Source of the DNA: Acidobacteriota bacterium | Lineage (GTDB): Bacteria; Acidobacteriota; Terriglobia; Acidiferrales; UBA7541 | Direction of reading: 5' to 3' | NCBI GenBank assembly: GCA_013286465.1 | Contig: JABDFR010000006.1 | Coordinates: 1-64,000, forward strand | Length of the DNA: 64,000 nt | Part shown: positions 19,420 through 29,103 of the stretch, one piece after another | Position numbering within the stretch: the first letter of the stretch is position 1 | Layout of the letters: every line of letters starts with the position of its first letter | Notes under the pieces: generated by a model | What the model saw: only the letters and a program-made list of their open reading frames with translations | Databases searched by the model: none | Told to the model about the DNA's origin: nothing | Position numbers and translations under genes: made by a program

Positions 19420-19518
19420 TGGCGGAAGCGTGTGGGAGTCGAACCCACCATTCGGCTCGCGAAGAGCCGAATCGCCGGCTTTGAAGGCCGGGAGGATCAC
19501 CGGACCCCTTGCGCCTCC
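19420..19518 (-). tRNA. selC: tRNA-Sec (anticodon UCA), 99 nt including encoded CCA
   Basis: Minus strand: GGAGGCGCAAGGGGTCCGGTGATCCTCCCGGCCTTCAAAGCCGGCGATTCGGCTCTTCGCGAGCCGAATGGTGGGTTCGACTCCCACACGCTTCCGCCA; anticodon stem CCGGC/GCCGG with loop CTTCAAA; 9-bp variable arm ATTCGGCTC/GAGCCGAAT; T-arm GTGGG-TTCGACT-CCCAC; acceptor GGAGGCG/CGCTTCC. Confidence 0.95.
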
Positions 19519-19638
19519 GTCGGAGTAGGCGTCATCGTAGCATATTGATCGCGGCGATTTTGCTGGGACGCTAAGGCGGATTCACGGCTGGGCCTTACAC
19601 CAACGTCAAAATCTACTACAGAACCTTACTTCGAAAGA

Positions 19639-19663
19639 CCTCACCTCTGAAGAGGTGAGCTAC
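19639..19663. repeat. Hairpin CCTCACCTC-TGAA-GAGGTGAG-CTAC
   Basis: 8-bp perfect stem directly 3' of the universal stress protein gene. Confidence 0.7.
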
Positions 19664-19668
19664 ATGAA

Positions 19669-20145
19669 TTACGCTGCGGAGGACTTGGCTTCTTCGGCGG
19701 CTTTGGTTGTGTGCATTACCAAGACTGGAACGTGGGACTCGCGTAGGACTTTTTCGGTTACGGAGCCGAAGACTAAGGCGTGCAGGCCGGAGAGGCCGTG
19801 GGTGGCGATTACGATTAGGTCGGCGTCGTTTTCGTCGGCTTGGCGGATGATTTCCATGGCGGTGTCGTTGGCGGTGCCGATGGTGGATTCGGCTTTGATG
19901 CCGGATTGCTTGAGCTTTAGCGCCATTTCGGCCAGGCGCGTTGCGGCGTCTGTGTGCAGGGACTCATCGTATTGGCCTTCTTTTAGCATCGAGACTGACG
20001 ACGGTAGATCGGGAATGGCTGGGACTATGTGAACTAGCAGGAGCTCGGCGTTGAATTGCTTGGCTAGGCTGGCGGCTGTTTCTAGGGCTGACTGGGATGG
20101 AGCGCTGAAGTCGATTGGCGAGAGAATTTTTGTGAATGTGGACAT
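19669..20145 (-). CDS. Universal stress protein (UspA family)
   Basis: 'FTKILSPIDFSAPSQSALETAASLAKQFNAELLLVHIVP...DADLIVIATHGLSGLHALVFGSVTEKVLRESHVPVLVM'. Confidence 0.93.
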   Translation of the reverse strand: MSTFTKILSPIDFSAPSQSALETAASLAKQFNAELLLVHIVPAIPDLPSSVSMLKEGQYDESLHTDAATRLAEMALKLKQSGIKAESTIGTANDTAMEIIRQADENDADLIVIATHGLSGLHALVFGSVTEKVLRESHVPVLVMHTTKAAEEAKSSAA

Positions 20146-20203
20146 GTGGCTCCTTCTGTTATGGCGATCGATCGTTGCGAGAACTCGAGTTCGACGAGCT
20201 CCG

Positions 20204-20316
20204 CGGCTAAAGCCGTTTTAGTGGCACGGCATATTCGGCTTGACTGAAGTCATGCCCTGACAAGGCACGAACAACCAAAGCTAAGTCGGGCGGGAGAGTG
20301 AACCCCCGCTCCTACT
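20204..20316. repeat. Composite of small hairpins: CGGCTAAAGCCG, TGACTGAAGTCATGCCCTGACAA, and GCGGGAGAGTGAACCCCCGCTCCTAC
   Basis: TGACTGAAGTCA(T/C)GCCCTGACAA is repeated at 42723-42745. Confidence 0.65.
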
Positions 20317-20327
20317 TCCGGCCCCTT

Positions 20328-21947
20328 CTAGCTCCATTTGTTAAATAGCCAGAATAGGCTGCCCGCGAGTAAGGCGGCGGCTGGCAGCGTGAAGATCCAG
20401 GCTAGTGCGATGTTGCGGACCGTGGCGAATTGCAGGCCGCTGCGATTTGCGGCCATGGTGCCCGCTATGCCCGACGATAAGACGTGCGTGGTACTGACAG
20501 GTAATCCGTAGATGTCGGCGGCCATGATGGTGGCGGCCGCTACTAGTTCGGCTGACGCGCCTTGGGCATAGGTGAGGTGCTCTTTGCCGATTTTCTCGCC
20601 TACTGTGACTACGATGCGCTTCCAACCGACCATTGTTCCGAGACCTAGAGCTAGCGCGACGGCTACTTTCACCCACGTGGGGATGAATTTTGTGGCGAGA
20701 TCGAGATGCTTCTTGTAATTCGCGAGCGCGGCCTTATCGGCATCGGCGAGAACTGGCTTGCCCGATTTTTGCATCAGGCGCAGCCCTTCGCTGATTACGT
20801 ACATATCGTTGCGCACGTTGGCTTGTTGATCGGCGGGGACTTGAGCCAACGCTTTATAGAGCGCTACTTCGTGCTCGATGTCGCCGATGAGTTGCTGCAT
20901 GGCCAGCATGGTGCTGGGTTTGAATTCGCGGGTGCGAATATAGGTGGTGACTTCGTCGCGCGTGTCGCCGACCACTGCGTTGGGATCGATATAGTGATTC
21001 ACTGCGGTGATGGCTTGCTCGGAAACTGCGGCGAAATCTTGCACTTGATTGATGCCGACAGCGTGATTTAGCGCATAAGCGGTGGGGACCGTGCCGATGA
21101 GAATGAGCATGATCAGGCCCATACCCTTTTGGCCGTCATTGGAGCCGTGCGCGAAACTTACGCCGGTGCAAGTGAGGATGAGCAGCGAGCGAATCCAGAA
21201 CGGAGGCGGCTCGGCACCCTCGGGAGCCTTATAGAGTTGCGGATTGCGGATCAGCTTCTTAGCTAGCAGCAGGAGCAACGCTGCGCAAACAAATCCGACC
21301 ACCGGAGAAATCAGAAGCGAGCGGAACACGTTGCCGGCTTGTCCCCAATCGACGCCGCTGGTGCCGGTTTTCACGGCCATAAGCTGATTGGCTAGGCCGA
21401 CTCCGATGATCGAGCCGATCAAAGTGTGCGAACTCGAAGCGGGCAGGCCAAACCACCAGGTTCCCAGATTCCACAGAATCGCCGAGACCAACAAGGCGAA
21501 GACCATCGCGAAACCAGCTCCGCGGCCCACTTGCAGAATTAATTCGACTGGGAGCAACGAAACGACGGCGAAAGCCACAGCGCCTGAGGAGAGCAGCACG
21601 CCGATCAGATTCCATAGGCCGGACCAGACCACCGCTACGTGCGGCTCGAGCGAGTGAGTATAGATTACCGTGGCGACGGCGTTGGCTGTGTCGTGGAAGC
21701 CGTTGACGAATTCGAAGGCGAGGGCGATTAATAGCGCGATGCCGAGAAGAACGTAGGGCCACGCGGATGCGACGTGGACGCCGGCGAGATCGGACATCAG
21801 GCGTATGCCGATGAAGATGATTCCGCCGACTAGGATTACGAGGAATGCGAGGATGCCCAGGCGACCGGGAGAAGATTTCTTCAGCTTTTGATCGAGTAGC
21901 GACGGCGGAGGCGCGATATTCGGTACGGCGGCGACGGTGTCGGCCAT
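20328..21947 (-). CDS. Inorganic phosphate transporter (PiT family)
   Basis: 'LIALAFEFVNGFHDTANAVATVIYTHSLEP', 'WWFGLPASSSHTLIGSIIGVGLANQLM', 'VSFAHGSNDGQKGMGLIMLILIG', 'YGLPVSTTHVLSSGIAG' PiT signatures. Confidence 0.95.
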   Translation of the reverse strand: MADTVAAVPNIAPPPSLLDQKLKKSSPGRLGILAFLVILVGGIIFIGIRLMSDLAGVHVASAWPYVLLGIALLIALAFEFVNGFHDTANAVATVIYTHSLEPHVAVVWSGLWNLIGVLLSSGAVAFAVVSLLPVELILQVGRGAGFAMVFALLVSAILWNLGTWWFGLPASSSHTLIGSIIGVGLANQLMAVKTGTSGVDWGQAGNVFRSLLISPVVGFVCAALLLLLAKKLIRNPQLYKAPEGAEPPPFWIRSLLILTCTGVSFAHGSNDGQKGMGLIMLILIGTVPTAYALNHAVGINQVQDFAAVSEQAITAVNHYIDPNAVVGDTRDEVTTYIRTREFKPSTMLAMQQLIGDIEHEVALYKALAQVPADQQANVRNDMYVISEGLRLMQKSGKPVLADADKAALANYKKHLDLATKFIPTWVKVAVALALGLGTMVGWKRIVVTVGEKIGKEHLTYAQGASAELVAAATIMAADIYGLPVSTTHVLSSGIAGTMAANRSGLQFATVRNIALAWIFTLPAAALLAGSLFWLFNKWS

Positions 21948-22163
21948 AGGGACCCTCGAAGGAGATTGGAACGCGCGGACAGTACCAATCCGCTTGTAAA
22001 TTCGCGATGACTGCCAGATGAATACTGCGTGAACGGACGCCGCGGCCAAATTTCAGGCATCGCAAAAGCGCCGGTCAGGAAAAGGCGCCACCGGAGACGT
22101 CGTGATCGCGCACGGCACACTAGCTCCGATTGCGCCAGCCTGCCGGGCCTTCGATCCGCCTGA

Positions 22164-22394
22164 CTACTGCCCGGCAGCCTTGCTCTTATGCCCGTGGTGC
22201 TCGACGTGCGACTTGGCGGCTTCCGTCGCGTGATGCGTGGCGTGGTGAAGATGGCCTTGCGCCGAATGAGCGTGATGGGCTGCCGTTTCGTGGTTTCCGG
22301 CCTCGTGATGCCGGGCCGCCTCGCGATGATGCTTTGCTGCGTGGTCGTGGTGCTCCGCTGCCTTGGTGTGATGCTCTGCCGCTTGCTTGGACAT
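22164..22394 (-). CDS. Small histidine/alanine-rich repetitive protein (76 aa)
   Basis: MSKQAAEHHTKAAEHHDHAAKHHREAARHHEAGNHETAAHHAHSAQGHLHHATHHATEAAKSHVEHHGHKSKAAGQ; GGAGGAAAC ribosome-binding site upstream. Confidence 0.8.
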   Translation of the reverse strand: MSKQAAEHHTKAAEHHDHAAKHHREAARHHEAGNHETAAHHAHSAQGHLHHATHHATEAAKSHVEHHGHKSKAAGQ

Positions 22395-22666
22395 GTTTCC
22401 TCCAGAGTGAAAAACGAACTGACGCGGGGAGGTTACTCATCGATGATGAAAGCTGCATGACTCTACGGTGAAAGTTGCCTATGCTTATTGCGATGGGAGC
22501 GACGACGGTTCCGCGGCAGCTTAGCCGGTCAAGTGGCGGCTGTAATATCCGATTAACCTAATACGGTTAGAAACACAGGCCATGCCCGCGGCGGACGCTG
22601 TCGTCGCGGGGACAACCGAATCGTTCGTCGACTAAATACCCAGCCGAGAAGAGGTGAGGGTTCGCG

Positions 22667-24049
22667 ATGCAAAATTACGATCTGCTGGCAATTGGTTCTG
22701 GCCCTGGTGGACAGCGCGCGGCGATTCAGGCGGCTAAGTGCGGGAAACGCGTGGCCGTGGTGGAAAAGCAAAGTTCGATTGGCGGGACCTGCATTAACTT
22801 CGGGACGATTCCGAGCAAGACGCTGCGCGAGGCGGTGCTGCATCTCTCTGGATTCCATTATCAGAATCTTTATGGCGTGGACTATCGGGTGAAAGAAAAA
22901 ATCACCATGGAGGACTTGATCTTCCGGGTGAAGCGGGTGATCGAGACGGAAGTCAGCGTGACGCAGGCGCAATTGCAGCGCAATGGGATCGAAATGCTGC
23001 ATGGCACGGCGAAATTTGCCGGGCCAAATCATGTTCGCATCGAGAACAGTCGCGGGGCGCTGGAAGTTAGCGCGAACACGATCGTCATCGCCACCGGCAC
23101 CAAGCCTGCGACTTCGCCTAAGGTGCCGTTCAATCAGCGCAACATTTTGAATAGCGACCAGATTTTTACCATGCAGGAGATTCCGAAGACGCTGATTGTA
23201 GTGGGCGGCGGCGTGATCGGGATGGAATACGTTTGTATGTTCGCTACTCTTGGCGTGCGCGTGATTTTGGTGGAGAAGCGGGCGCGCTTGCTGGAATTTG
23301 CGGATGCGGAGATGGTGGAGGCACTTTCGTATCAGTTGCGCGACCGGCGCGTGACCATGCGATTGAATGAGGAAGTGGAGAGCGTGGAAGAGACGCCTGA
23401 CGGGCGCGTGGTGGCGAATCTGATGAGTAAGAAACAGATTTATGCCGACGCGCTGCTTTATGCGGTGGGCCGGCACGGAAATGTTTCGGAATTGGATCTG
23501 CCGGCCGCCGGACTCACGGCGGATAATCGTGGGCGGATCACGGTGGATGAGCACTACCGGACCGCCAAGGAACACATTTATGCGGTCGGCGATGTGATTG
23601 GATTTCCGAGTTTGGCTTCCGTGTCGATGGAACAGGGGCGGCTTGCGGCGGCGCATGCTTTTGGAGTGCCGGTGCACTCCGATCCTGCTAGCTATCCTTA
23701 TGGAATCTATACGATTCCGCAGATTTCATTTATTGGGAAGAATGAGGAGCAACTTACTGAGGAAGATGTGCCTTACGAAGTGGGCATTGGATATTACCGC
23801 GAGATTGCGCGGGGGCAGATTTCCGGGGAGATTACCGGGCGGCTGAAATTGATTTTTCATCGGGAGACTCGGGAAATTCTCGGCGTTCATATTATTGGCG
23901 AGGATGCTTCCGAGCTTTTGCATATTGGGCAGGCGGTGTTTTGTTTGAAGGGGAAGCTCGATTATTTTGTGAATACGGTTTTTAATTATCCCACTTTGGC
24001 GGAATGTTATAAGGCTGCAGCGTTCAATGGGTTGAATCGACTTACCTAG
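22667..24049 (+). CDS. sthA: Si-specific (soluble) NAD(P)+ transhydrogenase
   Basis: 'YDLLAIGSGPGGQRAAIQAAKCGKRVAVVEKQSSIGGTCINFGTIPSKTLREAVLHLSG' - TIPSKTLR in place of the second redox Cys, as in SthA. Confidence 0.9.
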   Translation: MQNYDLLAIGSGPGGQRAAIQAAKCGKRVAVVEKQSSIGGTCINFGTIPSKTLREAVLHLSGFHYQNLYGVDYRVKEKITMEDLIFRVKRVIETEVSVTQAQLQRNGIEMLHGTAKFAGPNHVRIENSRGALEVSANTIVIATGTKPATSPKVPFNQRNILNSDQIFTMQEIPKTLIVVGGGVIGMEYVCMFATLGVRVILVEKRARLLEFADAEMVEALSYQLRDRRVTMRLNEEVESVEETPDGRVVANLMSKKQIYADALLYAVGRHGNVSELDLPAAGLTADNRGRITVDEHYRTAKEHIYAVGDVIGFPSLASVSMEQGRLAAAHAFGVPVHSDPASYPYGIYTIPQISFIGKNEEQLTEEDVPYEVGIGYYREIARGQISGEITGRLKLIFHRETREILGVHIIGEDASELLHIGQAVFCLKGKLDYFVNTVFNYPTLAECYKAAAFNGLNRLT

Positions 24050-24100
24050 AATTTGAACTTTTGGTCCGACCTTGTTTATTGCCCCTGGCTTGAGTTGTGG

Positions 24101-24136
24101 TCGTAGGATGCCGGCAGGGACGCCGGCGCTACTTAG
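24101..24136 (-). repeat. Solo end of the TAAGTAGCGCCGGCGTCCCTGCCGGCATCCTACGA repeat
   Basis: Near-identical to the ends at 33528 and 33672; contains stop codon of the 24133..29103 gene. Confidence 0.8.
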
Positions 24137-27100
24137 TGGCCGACCAGCACCCAGGACGCCCACTTTGATGGGTCATCCTTCCCTGTGCTTTTGATAATTT
24201 TCGCGCGGATTTCTAGTTGGGCTTTGCGCAGGGCTGTCCATTTGTCTTCGCCGGTTAGCCAGTGTTTGTAGAAGAGTTCGGCTAGTTCGGCGGATTCTTT
24301 GTCACTCATCGGCCAGAGAGAAATCAGGACGGTGGCGGCGCCGGCTCGCAGCATCGCGCGGGGCATGCCGTAAATGGCTTCGCGGGCGCTCTTGGGATCG
24401 ATTTTTCCCGCGGAAGTATTCAAGACCACGAGTTCTGTTCCGTTGAGATCGAGTCCTGCGGACTCGTAGGCGCTCAGGATTCCATCTTCAACATCGGGCG
24501 GCGGCTCGACTCCGGATAATGCTGCGTCCGCACCGGCGAAGAATATTCCTGTGCGAAGCGACGGATCGTCGAGGCCCGCGGGGATTTCATTTGCGGATTG
24601 CGCGTCGCCGCCTTCGGGTTGCGGCAGATAAAATCCGGAGGTCGCGATGTGAAGGACTCGCGGGCTGTGCGCGCCTCGAATGGCTTCTTCGACCGCGAGA
24701 GGACCTTCGTAAAGCTGAACCTGCCAATTCTTTTCCTGCAGCATTTTTGAAATCGATTGAACTTCCGCGCCGCTATCCGGCAGACGCGCGAGAATTGTCT
24801 TTGTGTCCGCGGCCGGTGGCGCCGATGGAATCGCGGGTGCCGGCATGCCTTTTGCGACTGCGTCGATCGCGGCGAGCGCGGAGCGATACTGCGTCTCGGA
24901 CAACGCGAAATCTGGATCGCCGAGAAGGACTGCGGTTTTCGCGGGACTATCCGTGCGCGGAGCGGCGGCTCGAACTAAATCTCGCGTACTTGGAACCATG
25001 TGCAGGTCGTATTTCTCGAGCAGCACCTTGTGGTCGCCCGCGGTTACGGCGCCGAACGCTACTTCGTTGAGCGCGCCGTCTGGGGAGATGTAGACGCGAG
25101 TGGCACCGCCGAGCGCGGATTCGATCGGCTTCCAGAATGCTTCGTAGAATTTCGACGAGTCGGGATGGGCGGCGGGTGCGAGCGAGCTGTGATACGCGCG
25201 TAGAGGCTCTGCCTCAAGCGTGGCTGCGTCGCCGAGAGTCACGAGCGTCGGCGAATTCACATACGTAGTGAGAACCAGAACCACATAGATCGGTTTGCTT
25301 GCGCGGGTTTCGGCATCGGCAAAATCGAAGCGCAAATACTCAACGGCCGCTTCACCCTCGTGCAATTGTTTGCGGATATCGCTCAGCGTCGGCGGGACCG
25401 TTGCTGGCGCTGGAGGATGCGAGCCGAGGCGCCGGGAATATTCGCGTTCAAGCTGCATCGATTGGTCGGCAAGCTTCTCTTCGGCCGCGCGCCATTCGGC
25501 GGTGTCGGGATGTTTTTGCGCGAAGAAAGCTGCCAGCTGCGATCTTTTAGAGGCGAGTTGTTCGAGTAGCGCTGTTGCTTCCGGGTCGCTGCCGGCGGTG
25601 GCGCGATGCCGCGCGAGAGTGAAGCTTGCGAGCGAGACCGCCTTCTGCCAAACGGCGAGATCGTACATGCGTGCGGCTTCGCCCGGATCGCCTTCGCGAT
25701 TGGCATAGGCGAAGCTGTAAGCATTCGGGAAGAAATCCTGCACCGCGTCGAGCATGGCCTTGCGGTCTTTGTCACTCATCGCGGGCGGCGACTGCGAGAG
25801 TTGCGCGCGCAAGGTGTCTTCGCGGCGATGGAAGAATTCCTGGGCTTTGCCGCGATTCCCTTCGTAATAATAAAGAACCGCGAGATCCTGAACCGTGTCG
25901 CTGGTGCGCGGATGATTTGGGCCGAAGACTTTTTCTCGAATGGCTAGGGCACGGAGGAGAAGCGGTTCGGCTTCCTGCGTCTTGTATTGCGCGAGGTAGA
26001 CTTCGGCGAGCGAGTCGGCAGTCAGGGCGAGATCGGGTGAATCCTTGCCGGAAAACTTGGTCTGTATTTCGAGAGCGGACGAATAGAATTTCGCGGCGTC
26101 GTCATGCTTGCCTTGCAATTCGTAAAAATCGGCGACGCTATCGAGGGTCTTTGCGTAGAGCGCGGTGGTTTTGCCTTGATCCTGCTCCAGGAGCTTGAGC
26201 GCATGCTCGGCGGCCTCAGTGCCTGCGACATATTGATGACGCGTCTTGTAGAGGTCCGCGAGAGTGGAATAGGAATCAGCGAGAGAGGACGGATCGGTGC
26301 CCGGCGTTTTCTCTTCGATGGCGATGGCCTGGCTTAGGCTGCGCGCCGCGTCGAGATATCTTCCCTCCGCGCGATAGACGGCCGATAGACCATTCAACAA
26401 ATCCACGATCTGCGAGCGATTCGCTTCTGTCGCGGCGGGCAACAGCTTGAGCGCGGCGCGGTAGAGCGGCCCGGCTTCGGCATATTGGCCCTGATCCGCA
26501 TAGAGACTGGCTAGATTCGAAAGTGGTCCGGCGAGCTTGGGATTGTCGGCGCCGAGTTTTTTTTCTTGGATAGAGATGGCGCGACGGAAGAGAGGCTCGG
26601 CTTCCGGGAACTTCCCTTCCGAGTTGAGCACTGCGGCGAGATTGTTGAGCGCGAGAACGACTGCATCGCCATTCGCGCCTGCATTTTTCTCGCGAATTTC
26701 GAGTGCGCGGCGCAACGGCGCCTCGGCATCCGCGTATTTTCCTTGCGCCTTATAAACGTCGGCGAGATTGGTGAAAGTTTCGGCGAGGCCGTTGCTATTG
26801 GGATACAGATCTTCGCGAATCGCCACTGCTTTGAGATAGGTCTCTGTGGCTTGGTCATACTGATTCGCGGTTTTGTACAGGTCGCCGATTCCATTCAGCG
26901 CGTAGGCTTGCATGCCGCGATCGTTCAAATCGCTCTCGATGGCCAGCGCCGAGCGGTAGGTGTCGAGCGCAGGGCCGGTCTGCCGCTGGCGCGCGAGAAC
27001 GCCGGCGAGATCGAGTAACGTGTCCGCTTCATTGGCCTTATCGTGCAGCTCCTGCAGGATGATCACTGCTTGCCGGTAGGCTTCCTGCGCCGCGGGATAT

Positions 27101-29103
27101 TGGCCGTCGGCTTCGTAAGTGTTGCCGAGATTGTGGCGCGCGATGGCTTCGTTGGCGCGATCTTTGGCCTTCACAAGCATTTCGATCGACGCCTGGAACT
27201 TTTCGATCGCTTCCTTATATTTTTCGCCGCCCTTCATGAACAGGCCGAGATTATTGGTGGCCACGCCGATGGTGCGAATGTCCGGGGACTTGGCGTTCTG
27301 AAGCGAGGTAAGCGCCTTATTCTGCCAGGCGATCGCATCGTCATATTTTTCGGAGCGATAGTAGAGCGTGGCGAGAAATGAATAGTGATCGGAAATGCCG
27401 GGAGCGTTGGCGCCGTTGTCGGCCTCGTAAAGCTGGATGGCTTCCTTCTCTAGCGTGATTGCCGGGGCGTAATCTTGCTTTTTGAAATAGGCGAAGGCGA
27501 TATTGCTGGTGCTGGTGGCGATGTCTGGATCTTTCGGATCGAGAATTCTCTTGCGAATTGCGAGAGTGAGATCGAAATTCTTCAGCGCTTCATCGACCTT
27601 GCCTTCGTCGACGAGAAAGAACGAGAGCGCATCCAGGCGATAGGCGGCTTCTTTGGAACTCTCGCCGTTCGCTTTCTTCACATCCTCGAGAGCCTCGCGA
27701 AGAAGCGCTTCGGCCTCGTCGTTCTTTTTCGCATCCTTGTAAATGCGAATGAGATTCTCGATGGTGGCGATTTTTTCGGAGTCGCCGGGTGGAAGGGCTT
27801 TTTCGCGGATGCTCAGCGATTGCTTGTAGTACTTCTCGGCGTCGGCATAGTTGCGCTGGTCGTCGAAGAGCACCGCGAGATTATTGATTACCGTGGCGAG
27901 CACGGCTTCATCGCCGGGCTTCGCTACCTTGGTGCGTATAGCGATGGCACGGCGGTAAATTTTCTCGGCTTCGGGGAATTTCTTTTGATCGTGCAGCGTG
28001 ACGCCGTAACTTTGCAGAGCGTCGGCGAGCTCGAGCGAGTCCGCGCCGAATACCGTTTCACGTATGGCGATTGCTTTTTCGAAATATGGCTCGGCGTCCG
28101 AGTATTTCCGTTCGCCCAGGAGGACGCGTCCCAAGCCAATGTTGATGCGCGCGTACTCGAAGTCTTCGGTCCCGATTGCTTTCGACCACATATCGAGTGC
28201 CTGGCGACACGACGTTTCGGCGTCCGCAGACTCGCCCTGAGATTGCTGAAATCCCGCGAGGGCCTCAAGAACTTCGGCCGCTTCCGCCGGGGAACCCGCC
28301 TGACCGAAGAGACGGATGGAATCTTCAAGTTCCTTCTTCACCTCACCGTTCATTCCCAATTTCTGATGGGTGGCGCCCAAGCCGTAAAGCACGGCGGCCT
28401 GGCCGTGTACATCTCCGATCGATTGAAAATCCTGGAGGGAACTTTTCAAAACTGGAAGCGCCGCTTTTGTCGCTTCCGCGTCGCCTTGATAGCCGAGCAG
28501 GCCCTGTGCATACGTCTTCTCGGCGCGGACGCGAACTTCGTCGCCGGGTTTTGACGGCCGTAGCTCGGTGATTTGAATCGCAAATACTCCGGCGACGGCG
28601 CTTGGATCGAAGCTGCGAACCTCGATTCGGTAGGTGCCCGCAACGGGTGCGATGATCGAGACGTTCTCCGGGCCGAAGGATCCGTTCAAGCTATCCATCG
28701 TGCCGACGTCCTTGCCGTCCGGGCCGCTGATGGCCAGCACTATGTCGATGCTTTTCTGATCAGCCACCACGTGAAGAAAATCACCCGCTTGCAACGCGAT
28801 ACGGTAGGCGTGCTTGTCGCCGCCTTTTAGAATGTCCTGCACGGGCGGCTGACCGAGAGCGAGAAATTGCGGCTCTGCTGGCGCTGCTTGTTGGGCGGTT
28901 GGCAAGCCTGCGGCGAGAATTTCACACGTTTCAAGCGTGCAAGAAACGAATGGATCGGCGTTCAAAGGGTAAGCGCTGGCCGAGGCGCCCGCAGCGATGA
29001 GCAAAACGGAGGACGCGAGCAGCCCGAAAAAAACGGCAGCGCGAGCGGAATAAAATAAAAAGGGGGGGCGGCGGTTAGACATCCGTTCTGGCTGAACATT
29101 CAT
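24133..29103 (-). CDS. Exported giant TPR protein with N-terminal PPC-like domain and C-terminal CHAT (caspase-like) domain; apparent catalytic residues replaced by Ser
   Basis: Signal peptide 'FYSARAAVFFGLLASSVLLIAAGASASA'; PPC-like 'KHAYRIALQAGDFLHVVADQKSIDIVLAISGPDG..GTYRIEVRSF'; many kinesin-light-chain-type TPRs; CHAT-like 'RVLHIATSGFY' and 'LVVLNTSAGK...MLRAGAATVLISLWPMSDKESAELAELFYKHWL'. Confidence 0.88.
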   Translation of the reverse strand: MNVQPERMSNRRPPFLFYSARAAVFFGLLASSVLLIAAGASASAYPLNADPFVSCTLETCEILAAGLPTAQQAAPAEPQFLALGQPPVQDILKGGDKHAYRIALQAGDFLHVVADQKSIDIVLAISGPDGKDVGTMDSLNGSFGPENVSIIAPVAGTYRIEVRSFDPSAVAGVFAIQITELRPSKPGDEVRVRAEKTYAQGLLGYQGDAEATKAALPVLKSSLQDFQSIGDVHGQAAVLYGLGATHQKLGMNGEVKKELEDSIRLFGQAGSPAEAAEVLEALAGFQQSQGESADAETSCRQALDMWSKAIGTEDFEYARINIGLGRVLLGERKYSDAEPYFEKAIAIRETVFGADSLELADALQSYGVTLHDQKKFPEAEKIYRRAIAIRTKVAKPGDEAVLATVINNLAVLFDDQRNYADAEKYYKQSLSIREKALPPGDSEKIATIENLIRIYKDAKKNDEAEALLREALEDVKKANGESSKEAAYRLDALSFFLVDEGKVDEALKNFDLTLAIRKRILDPKDPDIATSTSNIAFAYFKKQDYAPAITLEKEAIQLYEADNGANAPGISDHYSFLATLYYRSEKYDDAIAWQNKALTSLQNAKSPDIRTIGVATNNLGLFMKGGEKYKEAIEKFQASIEMLVKAKDRANEAIARHNLGNTYEADGQYPAAQEAYRQAVIILQELHDKANEADTLLDLAGVLARQRQTGPALDTYRSALAIESDLNDRGMQAYALNGIGDLYKTANQYDQATETYLKAVAIREDLYPNSNGLAETFTNLADVYKAQGKYADAEAPLRRALEIREKNAGANGDAVVLALNNLAAVLNSEGKFPEAEPLFRRAISIQEKKLGADNPKLAGPLSNLASLYADQGQYAEAGPLYRAALKLLPAATEANRSQIVDLLNGLSAVYRAEGRYLDAARSLSQAIAIEEKTPGTDPSSLADSYSTLADLYKTRHQYVAGTEAAEHALKLLEQDQGKTTALYAKTLDSVADFYELQGKHDDAAKFYSSALEIQTKFSGKDSPDLALTADSLAEVYLAQYKTQEAEPLLLRALAIREKVFGPNHPRTSDTVQDLAVLYYYEGNRGKAQEFFHRREDTLRAQLSQSPPAMSDKDRKAMLDAVQDFFPNAYSFAYANREGDPGEAARMYDLAVWQKAVSLASFTLARHRATAGSDPEATALLEQLASKRSQLAAFFAQKHPDTAEWRAAEEKLADQSMQLEREYSRRLGSHPPAPATVPPTLSDIRKQLHEGEAAVEYLRFDFADAETRASKPIYVVLVLTTYVNSPTLVTLGDAATLEAEPLRAYHSSLAPAAHPDSSKFYEAFWKPIESALGGATRVYISPDGALNEVAFGAVTAGDHKVLLEKYDLHMVPSTRDLVRAAAPRTDSPAKTAVLLGDPDFALSETQYRSALAAIDAVAKGMPAPAIPSAPPAADTKTILARLPDSGAEVQSISKMLQEKNWQVQLYEGPLAVEEAIRGAHSPRVLHIATSGFYLPQPEGGDAQSANEIPAGLDDPSLRTGIFFAGADAALSGVEPPPDVEDGILSAYESAGLDLNGTELVVLNTSAGKIDPKSAREAIYGMPRAMLRAGAATVLISLWPMSDKESAELAELFYKHWLTGEDKWTALRKAQLEIRAKIIKSTGKDDPSKWASWVLVGH

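Noticed and set aside
22164-22394. CRISPR-like or tandem DNA repeat in the His-rich gene
   Set aside because: Periodicity is at the amino-acid level (HH heptads) with degenerate codons, inside one ORF; no spacer structure.
24133-29103. Craspase (type III-E CRISPR) TPR-CHAT
   Set aside because: The protein has a signal peptide and a PPC-like domain, catalytic residues appear lost, and no cas genes or CRISPR array are visible in the window.
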